NCBI GenBank assembly: GCA_018969455.1
Contig: JAGWYI010000059.1
Span: 1 to 12,418, forward strand
DNA length: 12,418 nt
Reading direction: 5' to 3'
Source: Bacteroidota bacterium
GTDB lineage: Bacteria; Bacteroidota; Bacteroidia; Chitinophagales; Saprospiraceae
The notes under the pieces were generated by a model. That model saw only the letters and a program-made list of their open reading frames with translations. It was not told where the DNA came from and did no database searches. Below, piece after piece: positions 1-6,030 of the stretch. The translations under genes and the position numbers were made by a program. Every line of letters begins with the position of its first letter. Position 1 is the stretch's first letter.

Positions 1-753
1 GTGCTCATCTACCACATTTTCTTCCCGACTTGCAGGCGTGTCGAAAGTGATGTTATCATCGGTGATCAGCATAAGGTGCTGGATCAGAATTCGGCTGGCT
101 TCGCGGATGGCTTCTTCGGGGTGTATGGTACCGTCGGTTTTAACATCGATGGTCAACTTCTCATAGTCGGTACGTTGACCTACGCGGGTGTTTTCAACGC
201 GATAAGACACATTTTTAATGGGCGTGTATATGGCATCAATTGGAATAACACCGATTGCAGCGTCTTTGGGTGCGCCATCTTCGGCGGGTTGGTAGCCACG
301 ACCCTTGGTAATGGTAAACTCCATTTCAAGGGTAACGGTAGGCTCCATGCGACAAATCAGCAAATCGTGATTCATGATGCGGAAAACATTGGTAAATTCT
401 TCAATGTCTCCTGCACGAAACTCCTCCCGGCCACTGATGGTCAGATAAATTTTTTCTTGTGGATTTTTATCGTCCTGGATAACCTGTTTGATCCGAACTT
501 GTTTGAGGTTCAGTACGATATCCACTACGTCTTCTACTACGCCCCGGATGGTTGCAAACTCATGGTCTACGCCGCCAATGCGAACAGCGCTGATGGCATA
601 ACCTTCGAGCGAAGAGAGCAGTACCCGGCGGAGAGAATTCCCGACGGTCTGACCGAACCCTGGTTCCAAAGGCTTAAATTCAAAGGTGCCCTCAAAATCT
701 GTTGCTTTTTGCATCAGGATTTTGTCTGGCTTCTGGAAATTGAGAATACTCAT
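1..753 (-). CDS. rpoA: RNA polymerase alpha subunit, 3' end cut by window
   Basis: Alpha subunit of RNA polymerase; it dimerises to nucleate core-enzyme assembly. The minus-strand frame opens at an ATG at 753-751 (MSILNFQKPDKILMQ) and stays open for 251 codons to the window edge. The N-terminal assembly domain is present: the dimerisation/beta-contact stretch GQTVGNSLRRVLLSSLEGYA is at residues 34-53, followed by the insert domain (about 55-180) and the return to the first subdomain (HPEEAIREASRILIQH, 211-226). A full alpha subunit is about 330 residues, so the linker and the DNA-binding C-terminal domain lie outside the window. It follows rpsD after a 137-nt gap with a terminator-like hairpin. 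No Shine-Dalgarno precedes the start (CGTTCCACAT-ATG). Its place at the end of the alpha operon is the standard one, and rplQ would be expected next. The start is the only one giving the family N-terminus. Confidence 0.97.
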   Translation of the reverse strand, partial: MSILNFQKPDKILMQKATDFEGTFEFKPLEPGFGQTVGNSLRRVLLSSLEGYAISAVRIGGVDHEFATIRGVVEDVVDIVLNLKQVRIKQVIQDDKNPQEKIYLTISGREEFRAGDIEEFTNVFRIMNHDLLICRMEPTVTLEMEFTITKGRGYQPAEDGAPKDAAIGVIPIDAIYTPIKNVSYRVENTRVGQRTDYEKLTIDVKTDGTIHPEEAIREASRILIQHLMLITDDNITFDTPASREENVVDEH

Positions 754-842
754 ATGTGGAACGCTCCGAATTTGAAAAAGGTGGGAAAAGAATGGTTCTT
801 TAGAGTTGAATGCTAATTGCAATATATAAACGTGTAAACGCG

Positions 843-875
843 AAAATGGTTGGCGTTCTTAATCGACCGCCAACC
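843..875 (-). terminator. Terminator-like hairpin between rpsD and rpoA
   Basis: A perfect 8-bp inverted repeat (GGTTGGCG at 848-855, CGCCAACC at 868-875) encloses a 12-nt loop. In the mRNA the stem is followed by A-UUUU and then CGCG. It starts 15 nt after the rpsD stop codon. The stem is GC-rich (6 of 8 pairs), but the U tract is short, so it could be a partial terminator that lowers rpoA relative to the ribosomal proteins, or a 3'-end stabilising structure. The inverted repeat is directly seen; the function is inferred. Confidence 0.4.
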
Positions 876-890
876 CTTATTCTTTTACGT

Positions 891-1505
891 TTATTTTGAG
901 TACAACTCAACAATCAACTGTTCGTTGATTTTTTCTGGTATCTGATCGCGTTGCGGGTAGGCGAGGAAAACGCCTTGCATCTTGTCGGGATTCCATTCCA
1001 ACCAGCCAAACTGGCGTACGTTGTTGGTCTTTGCCCCAACATGCGTGGTAACCAGATCCAGGTTTTTTGATTTGCCCCGAACAGCAACAACGTCACCTGG
1101 TTTCAAAGAATAGGAAGGAATGTTCACAACTGCACCATTTACGGTTACGTGGCGGTGGCCAACCAATTGGCGGGCGCCCCGGCGTGTGGGTGAAATACCC
1201 AGACGGAAAACGGTGTTATCCAAACGCGCTTCGAGCAATTGAAGCAGCACTTCACCGGTTACACCATGACGACGTGTTGCTTCATGGAAGGTGCGGCGGA
1301 ACTGGCGCTCCAGAATGCCATAAGTATATTTTGCCTTCTGTTTTTCCGACAATTGTACAGAATAGTTGGAAGCGGCTTTCTTTTTACGCGCCTGGCCATG
1401 TTGTCCGGGCGGGTATTTACGGCGCTCGAAGTATTTATCGTAGCCGAAAAGAGATTCGCCAAAAGAGCGCGATTTCTTTGTAGTAGGTCCTGTATAACGA
1501 GCCAT
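891..1505 (-). CDS. rpsD: 30S ribosomal protein S4
   Basis: S4 is a primary binder of the 5' domain of 16S rRNA and starts 30S body assembly. The 204-residue product has the family length. The N-terminus (MARYTGPTTKKSRSFGESLF) has no cysteine, so this is the zinc-free form. The basic segment YPPGQHGQARKKK at 31-43 and the S4 RNA-binding domain at about 92-155 (LEARLDNTVFRLGISPTRRG, 91-110; HVTVNGAVVNIPSYSLKPGD, 119-138) are clear. In gamma-proteobacteria S4 represses the alpha operon by binding its mRNA; whether that holds here is not shown. It lies 71 nt after rpsK. Its ATG is inside a small potential stem, CATTC/GAATG at 1503-1517. Confidence 0.98.
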   Translation of the reverse strand: MARYTGPTTKKSRSFGESLFGYDKYFERRKYPPGQHGQARKKKAASNYSVQLSEKQKAKYTYGILERQFRRTFHEATRRHGVTGEVLLQLLEARLDNTVFRLGISPTRRGARQLVGHRHVTVNGAVVNIPSYSLKPGDVVAVRGKSKNLDLVTTHVGAKTNNVRQFGWLEWNPDKMQGVFLAYPQRDQIPEKINEQLIVELYSK

Positions 1506-1517
1506 TCTTTAGGAATG
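1503..1517 (-). promoter_or_regulatory. Small potential stem covering the rpsD start codon
   Basis: CATTC (1503-1507) and GAATG (1513-1517) can pair around a 5-nt loop. In the mRNA the 3' arm contains the rpsD AUG (1505-1503), so folding would hide the start codon. Five base pairs is weak and could be chance. It is listed because S4 is a known autoregulator in other bacteria and start-codon occlusion is a plausible means. Confidence 0.2.
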
Positions 1518-1576
1518 ATTGAGTTGTTCGATTTTATGAATAGCCAGCCGATGCGATGATCGACCCAGCTTTTGTT

Positions 1577-1969
1577 TTATACGCGACGGCGTTTTGGAGG
1601 GCGGCAACCATTGTGCGGCATTGGCGTAACATCATTGATGATCAGCACTTTAATGCCTGATTGGTCGATGGCACGAATAGCGGCTTCCCGACCCGACCCC
1701 GGTCCTTTAACAAAAATTTCTGCAGAGCGCATACCGGCATCAAATGCCACCTTAGCGGCATCATTGGCAGCAACTTGTGCTGCATACGGTGTGTTCTTTT
1801 TAGAACCACGGAATCCAGCTTTACCAGCCGATGCCCAGGAAATCACTTCACCTTGTTTGTTGGTGATGGAGATTATGATGTTGTTAAAGCTGGCTTGAAT
1901 GAAAACCAGCCCTTCCGGCGAAACTTTTACTTTGCGCTTTACAACTTTTTTAGCAGCTCCTTTAGCCAT
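1577..1969 (-). CDS. rpsK: 30S ribosomal protein S11
   Basis: S11 sits on the 30S platform and helps shape the mRNA exit path near the E site. The 130-residue protein matches the family length. Visible landmarks are a lysine-rich N-terminus, the core segment SWASAGKAGFRGSKKNTPYA at 44-63, VKGPGSGREAAIRA at 87-100, and the conserved C-terminus DVTPMPHNGCRPPKRRRV at 113-130. The Asn120-Gly121 pair corresponds to the site that forms isoaspartate in E. coli S11 (known for the family, not tested here). It lies 99 nt after rpsM, with an 8-bp inverted repeat in the gap. The start context ATTCAATACC-ATG lacks a Shine-Dalgarno and resembles that of rpsH. Confidence 0.98.
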   Translation of the reverse strand: MAKGAAKKVVKRKVKVSPEGLVFIQASFNNIIISITNKQGEVISWASAGKAGFRGSKKNTPYAAQVAANDAAKVAFDAGMRSAEIFVKGPGSGREAAIRAIDQSGIKVLIINDVTPMPHNGCRPPKRRRV

Positions 1970-1997
1970 GGTATTGAATCAATGGGTTGATTGAAGG

Positions 1998-2055
1998 TTC
2001 GAATAAAGATGCTTATGATGCACACCGATAAGGCGCACAATAAAAACTATTCGAA
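1998..2055 (-). promoter_or_regulatory. Inverted repeat in rpsM-rpsK gap
   Basis: TTCGAATA (1998-2005) and TATTCGAA (2048-2055) are a perfect 8-bp inverted repeat flanking 42 nt. Inside, CTTAT (2012-2016) and ATAAG (2028-2032) can form a second stem. The structure begins 13 nt after the rpsM stop. TTCGAA is itself palindromic, so the arms also read as direct repeats and the pairing is partly an effect of that. It could be an mRNA fold or a paired protein site. Confidence 0.3.
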
Positions 2056-2068
2056 GCCCCAAAGAGTA

Positions 2069-2446
2069 TTACTTTGTTACTTTTTTCTTGTTTGCAACCG
2101 TTTTCCGTTTGCCCTTGCGGGTACGTGCATTGGTACGGGTACGCTGACCGCGTAATGGCAAACCTTTACGGTGGCGCAATCCGCGATAACATCCAATATC
2201 CATCAAACGCTTGATGTTCAACTGAATCTCAGAACGCAACTGACCTTCAGTTTTATATTCGTCCGCAATAATGCGGGAAATGGTTTTGATGTTCTCATCG
2301 GTCCATTTCTCTACCTTGGTGCTTTCGTCAACACCCGCTTTATCCAAAACGGCTTTGGCGGTAGATGACCCAACTCCATAAATGTAGGTCAAGGCAATTA
2401 CCCCTCTTTTGTGACGTGGCAAATCCACACCTGCAATACGTGCCAT
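2069..2446 (-). CDS. rpsM: 30S ribosomal protein S13
   Basis: S13 lies in the 30S head, forms the intersubunit bridge to L5 and touches the P-site tRNA with its C-terminal tail. The 125-residue protein has the N-terminus MARIAGVDLPRHKRGVIALT, the helix-two-turn-helix segment YIYGVGSSTAKAVLDKAGV (21-39), and the signature CYRGLRHRKGLPLRGQRTRT at 86-105. The tail (109-125) is strongly basic, as expected for the tRNA-contacting end. It follows rpmJ after 74 nt; that gap is structured and precedes rpsM as the S4-responsive leader does in E. coli. There is no Shine-Dalgarno (ATAAAAGCAT-ATG). Confidence 0.98.
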   Translation of the reverse strand: MARIAGVDLPRHKRGVIALTYIYGVGSSTAKAVLDKAGVDESTKVEKWTDENIKTISRIIADEYKTEGQLRSEIQLNIKRLMDIGCYRGLRHRKGLPLRGQRTRTNARTRKGKRKTVANKKKVTK

Positions 2447-2461
2447 ATGCTTTTATTTTAA

Positions 2462-2515
2462 ATGTTGATTGTGCGGAACCTACCAAAGACAGTGCTCTGA
2501 ACAAGTTCTCAACAT
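2462..2515 (-). promoter_or_regulatory. Structured spacer upstream of rpsM
   Basis: ATGTTGA (2462-2468) pairs with TCAACAT (2509-2515). Inside it GAAC (2476-2479) can pair with GTTC (2505-2508), and CAG/CTG (2490-2492, 2497-2499) can close a small loop. The structure ends 15 nt before the rpsM ATG and begins 5 nt after the rpmJ stop. It occupies the same position as the S4-binding leader of the E. coli alpha operon, but I see no sequence match to that element. The pairing is seen; a regulatory role is inferred. Confidence 0.3.
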
Positions 2516-2520
2516 CAATT

Positions 2521-2637
2521 TTATCCCTGACGTTGTTTGAATTTTGGGTTTTTCTTGTTGATTACATAAAGTTTGCCTTTGCGGCGTACAATCTTGCAAT
2601 CAGCAGAACGCTTTTTAATTGACGGTCTGACTCTCAT
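2521..2637 (-). CDS. rpmJ: 50S ribosomal protein L36, zinc-free form
   Basis: L36 is the smallest 50S protein and packs against 23S rRNA near the peptidyl-transferase domain. The 38-codon frame starts MRVRPSIKKRSADC and ends NPKFKQRQG-stop, the family length and ends. The usual zinc site is Cys11, Cys14, Cys27 and His32/33. Here position 11 is Ser, Cys14 remains, 27 is Asn and 33 is Phe, so zinc cannot be held. It sits between infA (65 nt upstream) and rpmM-distal neighbour rpsM, the canonical position. Start context AACATCCATC-ATG has no Shine-Dalgarno. Confidence 0.97.
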   Translation of the reverse strand: MRVRPSIKKRSADCKIVRRKGKLYVINKKNPKFKQRQG

Positions 2638-2702
2638 GATGGATGTTATTGTCCGTTAATAGTTTGCTTGTGCTTCACCACGTCCTCATCAGAAGTACGT
2701 GT

Positions 2703-2921
2703 TTATTTGTAGCGGTATATGATCCGACCACGAGTCAAATCATATGGCGACATTTCAACCGATACCTTGTCTCCCGGCAATATTCGAATGTAGTTCATTC
2801 GCATTTTGCCTGAAATCGTGGCCAGGATTATATGCCCATTCTCCAACCGAACTTTGAAGTTCGCGTTGGAAAGTGCTTCGGCAACCTCGCCGTCTTGTTT
2901 GATCAAATCTTCTTTAGACAT
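2703..2921 (-). CDS. infA: Translation initiation factor IF-1
   Basis: IF-1 occupies the 30S A site during initiation and modulates IF-2 and IF-3. The 72-residue product has the exact family length. It is a single S1-like OB-fold: MSKEDLIKQDGEVAEALSNA at 1-20, FKVRLENGHIILATISGKMR at 22-41, and the closing LPGDKVSVEMSPYDLTRGRI at 48-67. It lies 33 nt after map and 65 nt before rpmJ; the map-infA-rpmJ-rpsM order is typical of the alpha-operon head. No cold-shock-type leader or Shine-Dalgarno is visible (AGGGCAAAAT-ATG). Confidence 0.98.
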   Translation of the reverse strand: MSKEDLIKQDGEVAEALSNANFKVRLENGHIILATISGKMRMNYIRILPGDKVSVEMSPYDLTRGRIIYRYK

Positions 2922-2954
2922 ATTTTGCCCTGCTGAATTTCGGGCTGCAAAGGT

Positions 2955-3794
2955 CTAACTTTTTGGTGAAATTTCCTTAAGATCAGGATTATTTTTTATC
3001 TCCTCCAGTAAAAAACTGTGATCGGACAAAATATCCGCCTGATTTTTCCGTACAACCACCGAGTGTTCGTAGTGTGCGCTGGGTTTTCGGTCTCTGGAAT
3101 GGATGGTCCACCCATCCGTTGCCTGAAAAACTTCCCGTACACCTAAATTAACCATCGGCTCTATGGCCAGGGCCAATCCTTCCCGCAATACCATGCCCTG
3201 TCCTCTTCTTCCATAATTGGGTACTTCCGGTTCCTCATGCAAGGATCGTCCAACGCCATGCCCAACCAAATCCCGAACAACACCATATTTGTGTGCGCGT
3301 TCGCAATAATCCTGTATGGAAAAAGAAATATCACCAATCCGCTTCCCCACAACCGCCTGTTCAATTCCGAGGTATAAGGAGCGGTAGGTTACACGCAACA
3401 AATCCATCACCGACTCTTCTACCGCAGCAAATGCAAACGTAAACGCCGCATCTCCAAAAAAACCCGCCAATTCAACCCCACAATCTACCGAAACAATGTC
3501 ATTTTGTTCAAACGGACGATCATTTGGTATTCCATGAACCACAATGTCGTTATAAGATATGCACAGCGTGGAAGGAAAACCATTGTATCCTTTGAACGCT
3601 GGACGTCCTTTGTGATCCCGTATAAAGGTTTCGGCCGCTTTGTCAAGCTCTTTGCCCGTAATTCCGGGCTTAAGCATGCTGGCTACCAAAGCCAGGGTTT
3701 TAGAAACCAGCAAGTTGGATGCACGCATCAATTCTACTTCTTCCTCTGTTTTGTAGAAAATGCGTTTGTTCGGACCGCTGGAAAATAATCCCAT
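2955..3794 (-). CDS. map: Methionine aminopeptidase, type I
   Basis: This cytosolic metalloenzyme removes the initiator methionine from nascent proteins after deformylation. The 279-residue product is a full pita-bread fold. The five metal ligands are in order: Asp104 (VSVDCG), Asp115 (FFGDAAFTF), His179 (GHGVGRSLHEEPEVPNYG), Glu212 (IEPMV) and Glu243 (YEHSVVV). The substrate-site histidines are His87 (VVHGIP) and His186. It lacks the N-terminal zinc-finger extension seen in eukaryotic forms, so type I bacterial is the fit; the C-terminal tail (about 257-279) is slightly longer than the E. coli enzyme. It follows secY by 41 nt, with no adk between. A run of eight A residues directly precedes the ATG in the mRNA. 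Confidence 0.98.
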   Translation of the reverse strand: MGLFSSGPNKRIFYKTEEEVELMRASNLLVSKTLALVASMLKPGITGKELDKAAETFIRDHKGRPAFKGYNGFPSTLCISYNDIVVHGIPNDRPFEQNDIVSVDCGVELAGFFGDAAFTFAFAAVEESVMDLLRVTYRSLYLGIEQAVVGKRIGDISFSIQDYCERAHKYGVVRDLVGHGVGRSLHEEPEVPNYGRRGQGMVLREGLALAIEPMVNLGVREVFQATDGWTIHSRDRKPSAHYEHSVVVRKNQADILSDHSFLLEEIKNNPDLKEISPKS

Positions 3795-3807
3795 TTTTTT
3801 TTATTGT

Positions 3808-3828
3808 TTGACCTGAGAAACAGGCCAA
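3808..3828 (-). promoter_or_regulatory. Small hairpin plus A-tract before map
   Basis: TTGACCTG (3808-3815) and CAGGCCAA (3821-3828) pair with one mismatch (3811/3825) around the loop AGAAA. In the mRNA that mismatch is U opposite G, so it can form a wobble pair. The hairpin lies 7 nt after the secY stop and 13 nt before the map ATG, and is followed by an A-rich run (3795-3802) that touches the start codon. An unstructured A-rich stretch is a plausible translation aid in a genome that does not use Shine-Dalgarno; this is inferred. Confidence 0.3.
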
Positions 3829-3835
3829 ATGTGAT

Positions 3836-5203
3836 TTACTGAGGTTGACCCAACTGAATACCCTGTGTGGAGCGTCCTTGTATGCGGCCGGATTTAATCA
3901 GACCATCATATTTCTGGGTTAACAAATAACTTTCAACAACCTGCAAGGTATCGAGTGCTACACCAACCATGATCAACAAGGTTGTACCGCCAAAAAACAG
4001 CGCAAATTGTTGGTTGATACCCAGTGTAGCGGCAACTGATGGCAGAATCCCGATCAGACCCAGGAAAATTGCACCTGGAAGTGTGATTCTGGTCATAATA
4101 TTATCGATGTATTCGGCGGTTGCTTCACCAGGTTTAACGCCAGGAATAAACGCGTTGCTGCGCTTCAAATATTCGGAATAATTGGTTGGCGCAATCATCA
4201 GAGCGGTATACACATAGGTAAATATAACCACCAAGAGAAAAAACACGACATTATATCCGAAAGAGTAAATGTCATTGAAGGCATGCAAACGGCCTGTCAT
4301 TTGGGATTTGGTTCCTGAAAAATACTGAATGGCTGTAGCAGGCAAAAACATCAAAGCCTGGGCAAAAATGATGGGCATTACACCCGCAGAATTTACCTTT
4401 AATGGGATATAATCCCGTGCTCCGGCAGTTGGCAAGGCGCCGCCTGAACGGCCAACCATCCGTTTGGCAAACTGGATTGGTATGCGGCGAACACCCTGTA
4501 TAACCAGGATGGTTGCCAGCACAATCAGGAAGAAGAGCGCCAATTCTACAAAGAAAAGAAGCAATTTATTATCGCCAAACAACTTTTGGAATTCGAAAAT
4601 GAATGCCTGTGGCAGGCGCGCAATAATACCGGCCTGGATGATGAGTGAAGTTCCGTTGCCGATGCCTTTATCGGTAATCCGTTCACCCAGCCACATACAG
4701 AAAATAGTACCAGCTGTGAGGATAATTATGTTGGAAAACCAGAAGAGGCCATCGGGGATGTTTGGAGAAACTGCGCCTGGAATGCTACGGATCAATTGGA
4801 GGTATCCGCCGCCTTGTACCAAAGCAATTGCTACGGTGAGCAAGCGTGTCATTTGGTTGAGGCGTTTGCGGCCGCTTTCCCCTTCTTTTGATTGTAGGCG
4901 CTGGAAGTAAGGCACTGCAAAGCCCAATAACTGCACAATGATGGATGCAGTGATGTAGGGCATAACGCCTAAAGCAAAAATGGCGGCATTGTCGAATGCG
5001 CCACCTGTAAATACATTGATCAAGCCCAACAAGTCATTGGCATTACGGCTTTGGCTGTAACGGTCGAGGGCAACAGGAATTACACCGGGCAATACCACGA
5101 AAGTACCAACGCGATAGATAAGCAGCAGCAACAGTGAAAACAGAATGCGCTGACGGAGTTCCTTGATACTCCAAATATTTCGGATAACAGTAAGCAGCTT
5201 CAT
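3836..5203 (-). CDS. secY: Protein translocase subunit SecY
   Basis: SecY is the channel of the SecYEG translocon in the inner membrane, passing or inserting proteins delivered by SecA or the ribosome. The 455-residue product shows ten hydrophobic segments, roughly at 20-40, 71-95, 120-138, 153-173, 183-197, 215-237, 272-292, 316-337, 373-392 and 401-419. Landmarks include the plug region after TM1 (about 41-75), GERITDKGIGNGTSLIIQAG at 173-192, the cytosolic loop RRIPIQFAKRMVGR at 239-252, the second ribosome-binding loop SEYLKRSNAFIPGVKPGEAT at 343-362, and the end signature VALDTLQVVESYLL at 415-428. It follows rplO by only 15 nt, so coupled expression with the ribosomal genes is likely. 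The C-terminal tail is Gln/Gly-rich and short. Confidence 0.98.
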   Translation of the reverse strand: MKLLTVIRNIWSIKELRQRILFSLLLLLIYRVGTFVVLPGVIPVALDRYSQSRNANDLLGLINVFTGGAFDNAAIFALGVMPYITASIIVQLLGFAVPYFQRLQSKEGESGRKRLNQMTRLLTVAIALVQGGGYLQLIRSIPGAVSPNIPDGLFWFSNIIILTAGTIFCMWLGERITDKGIGNGTSLIIQAGIIARLPQAFIFEFQKLFGDNKLLLFFVELALFFLIVLATILVIQGVRRIPIQFAKRMVGRSGGALPTAGARDYIPLKVNSAGVMPIIFAQALMFLPATAIQYFSGTKSQMTGRLHAFNDIYSFGYNVVFFLLVVIFTYVYTALMIAPTNYSEYLKRSNAFIPGVKPGEATAEYIDNIMTRITLPGAIFLGLIGILPSVAATLGINQQFALFFGGTTLLIMVGVALDTLQVVESYLLTQKYDGLIKSGRIQGRSTQGIQLGQPQ

Positions 5204-5218
5204 GTCTGCAAGGAAAGT

Positions 5219-5665
5219 TTAGACGAGTTGAACATTGCCTCCCAACGCTTCGATAGCCGTTTTGGCAGAGGCGGAGATGGCGTGAACCGTGATATCCACT
5301 TTGGTTGTCAATTTGCCGTGACCCAGGATCTTGATTTGATCAGAGGCTTTTGCTACCCCTGCGGCAACCAATGCAGTTACATCAAAGGTATCGACGCCTG
5401 TTTTCTTAACGAGCGCTTCCAGAGCAGAAAGGTTGAGCGGTACATATTCCACACGGTTGATGTTTTTGAAACCGCGTTTGGGCAAACGACGCTGCATGGG
5501 GGTTTGTCCGCCCTCGAAGTGACGTTTGGCTTTGTAGCCGGTACGCGCCTTATCGCCTTTATGACCTTTGGTGGAGGTGCCACCGCGGCCTGAACCAGTA
5601 CCACGACCAATGCGTTTGCGCGTTTTGATAGAACCCTTAGCCGGACGTAAATTATTGAGCTCCAT
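5219..5665 (-). CDS. rplO: 50S ribosomal protein L15
   Basis: L15 is a late-stage 50S assembly protein that contacts many 23S rRNA domains. The 148-residue protein has the long basic, glycine-rich N-terminal extension (RKRIGRGTGSGRGGTSTKGH at 16-35), the conserved HFEGGQTPMQRRLPKRGF at 49-66, and the C-terminal globular domain (about 75-148) ending in LGGNVQLV. It is preceded by rpmD after a 122-nt gap with a 9-bp inverted repeat, and followed closely by secY. The start is the ATG at 5665; context AAATAAAGCA-ATG, no Shine-Dalgarno. Confidence 0.98.
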   Translation of the reverse strand: MELNNLRPAKGSIKTRKRIGRGTGSGRGGTSTKGHKGDKARTGYKAKRHFEGGQTPMQRRLPKRGFKNINRVEYVPLNLSALEALVKKTGVDTFDVTALVAAGVAKASDQIKILGHGKLTTKVDITVHAISASAKTAIEALGGNVQLV

Positions 5666-5722
5666 TGCTTTATTTGTTCAATATTGCGTGAGTGAATGGT
5701 TGAAGGCGCCAAAAATCTTCGC

Positions 5723-5759
5723 AAAAAACCTGAAAATGTGATGATCTTGGCAGGTTTTT
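5723..5759 (-). terminator. Weak terminator-like hairpin in rpmD-rplO gap
   Basis: AAAAACCTG (5724-5732) and CAGGTTTTT (5751-5759) are a perfect 9-bp inverted repeat with an 18-nt loop. In the mRNA the 3' arm ends in six U residues, so it has the A-stem-U layout of a bidirectional intrinsic terminator. The GC core is only four pairs and the loop is long, so any termination would be weak. Because rplO, secY and the alpha genes must still be made, attenuation or 3'-end formation of the upstream part is more plausible than a true end. Confidence 0.35.
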
Positions 5760-5787
5760 GTGTGATGAAAGTAGCGCTGTATTTGGT

Positions 5788-5967
5788 TTAGGCTTCTACC
5801 ACCTGAACCATGTGGTTTACCACTTTAAGCATACCCATAATTTGAGGGGTTGCTTCGTGTTCAACCGTTTGATTTACCTTGCGAAAACCCAAAGCCTTGA
5901 GCGTATCCTTTTGGCGCTTGTGTTTGTCGATGGGGCTTTTTACAAGTGTAATTTTGATCTTACCCAT
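5788..5967 (-). CDS. rpmD: 50S ribosomal protein L30
   Basis: L30 is a small 50S protein of the eubacterial short type. The 59-residue product MGKIKITLVKSPIDKHKRQK... followed by DTLKALGFRKVNQTVEH and MGMLKVVNHMVQVVEA matches the family length and its ferredoxin-like fold. The frame is open further upstream (to 6015), but those 16 residues are not L30-like, and the ATG at 5967 gives the family N-terminus. That ATG lies in a 13-nt sequence (5962-5974) identical to the one at the rpsC start. Upstream, 16 nt before the ATG, ends a 12-pair hairpin. The rpsE-rpmD-rplO order is canonical spc. Some bacteria lack rpmD; here it is intact. Confidence 0.97.
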   Translation of the reverse strand: MGKIKITLVKSPIDKHKRQKDTLKALGFRKVNQTVEHEATPQIMGMLKVVNHMVQVVEA

Positions 5968-5983
5968 TGTATGAGATTCTTTT

Positions 5984-6017
5984 AGATGTTTCAAACTCAT
6001 TGAGTTAAGGAACATCT
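5984..6017 (-). promoter_or_regulatory. Strong hairpin in rpsE-rpmD gap
   Basis: AGATGTT (5984-5990) pairs with AACATCT (6011-6017), and inside it AACTC (5994-5998) pairs with GAGTT (6002-6006) around a 3-nt loop. A 3x4 internal loop separates the two stems, giving 12 pairs in 34 nt. It begins 13 nt after the rpsE stop and ends 16 nt before the rpmD ATG. No U tract follows in the mRNA (AAAAGAAUC), so it is not a classical terminator. Regulatory, processing or protective roles are all inferred. Confidence 0.45.
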
Positions 6018-6030
6018 GGCTTACGATGTA

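Noticed and set aside
1..816. Long open frame on the plus strand (271 codons)
   Set aside because: It is antisense to rpoA, which reads perfectly on the minus strand; the product resembles no family and the rpoA frame explains the sequence.
790..850. Promoter for rpoA around TATATATTGC in the rpsD-rpoA gap
   Set aside because: Only a partial match to TAnnTTTG and no good upstream element at the right distance.
2470..2520. Internal promoter before rpsM (TTG and TGTCTTTG on the mRNA strand, 18 nt apart)
   Set aside because: It resembles the Bacteroidota TTTG / TAnnTTTG promoter but has a mismatch in each element; one such match in about 2 kb of gaps is expected by chance.
2679..2701. CACGT/ACGTG stem in infA-rpmJ gap
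   Set aside because: Only five pairs with a 13-nt loop; not distinguishable from chance.
3795..3835. Lost adk between secY and map
   Set aside because: The 41-nt gap contains no coding remnant; absence of adk here is normal for Bacteroidota.
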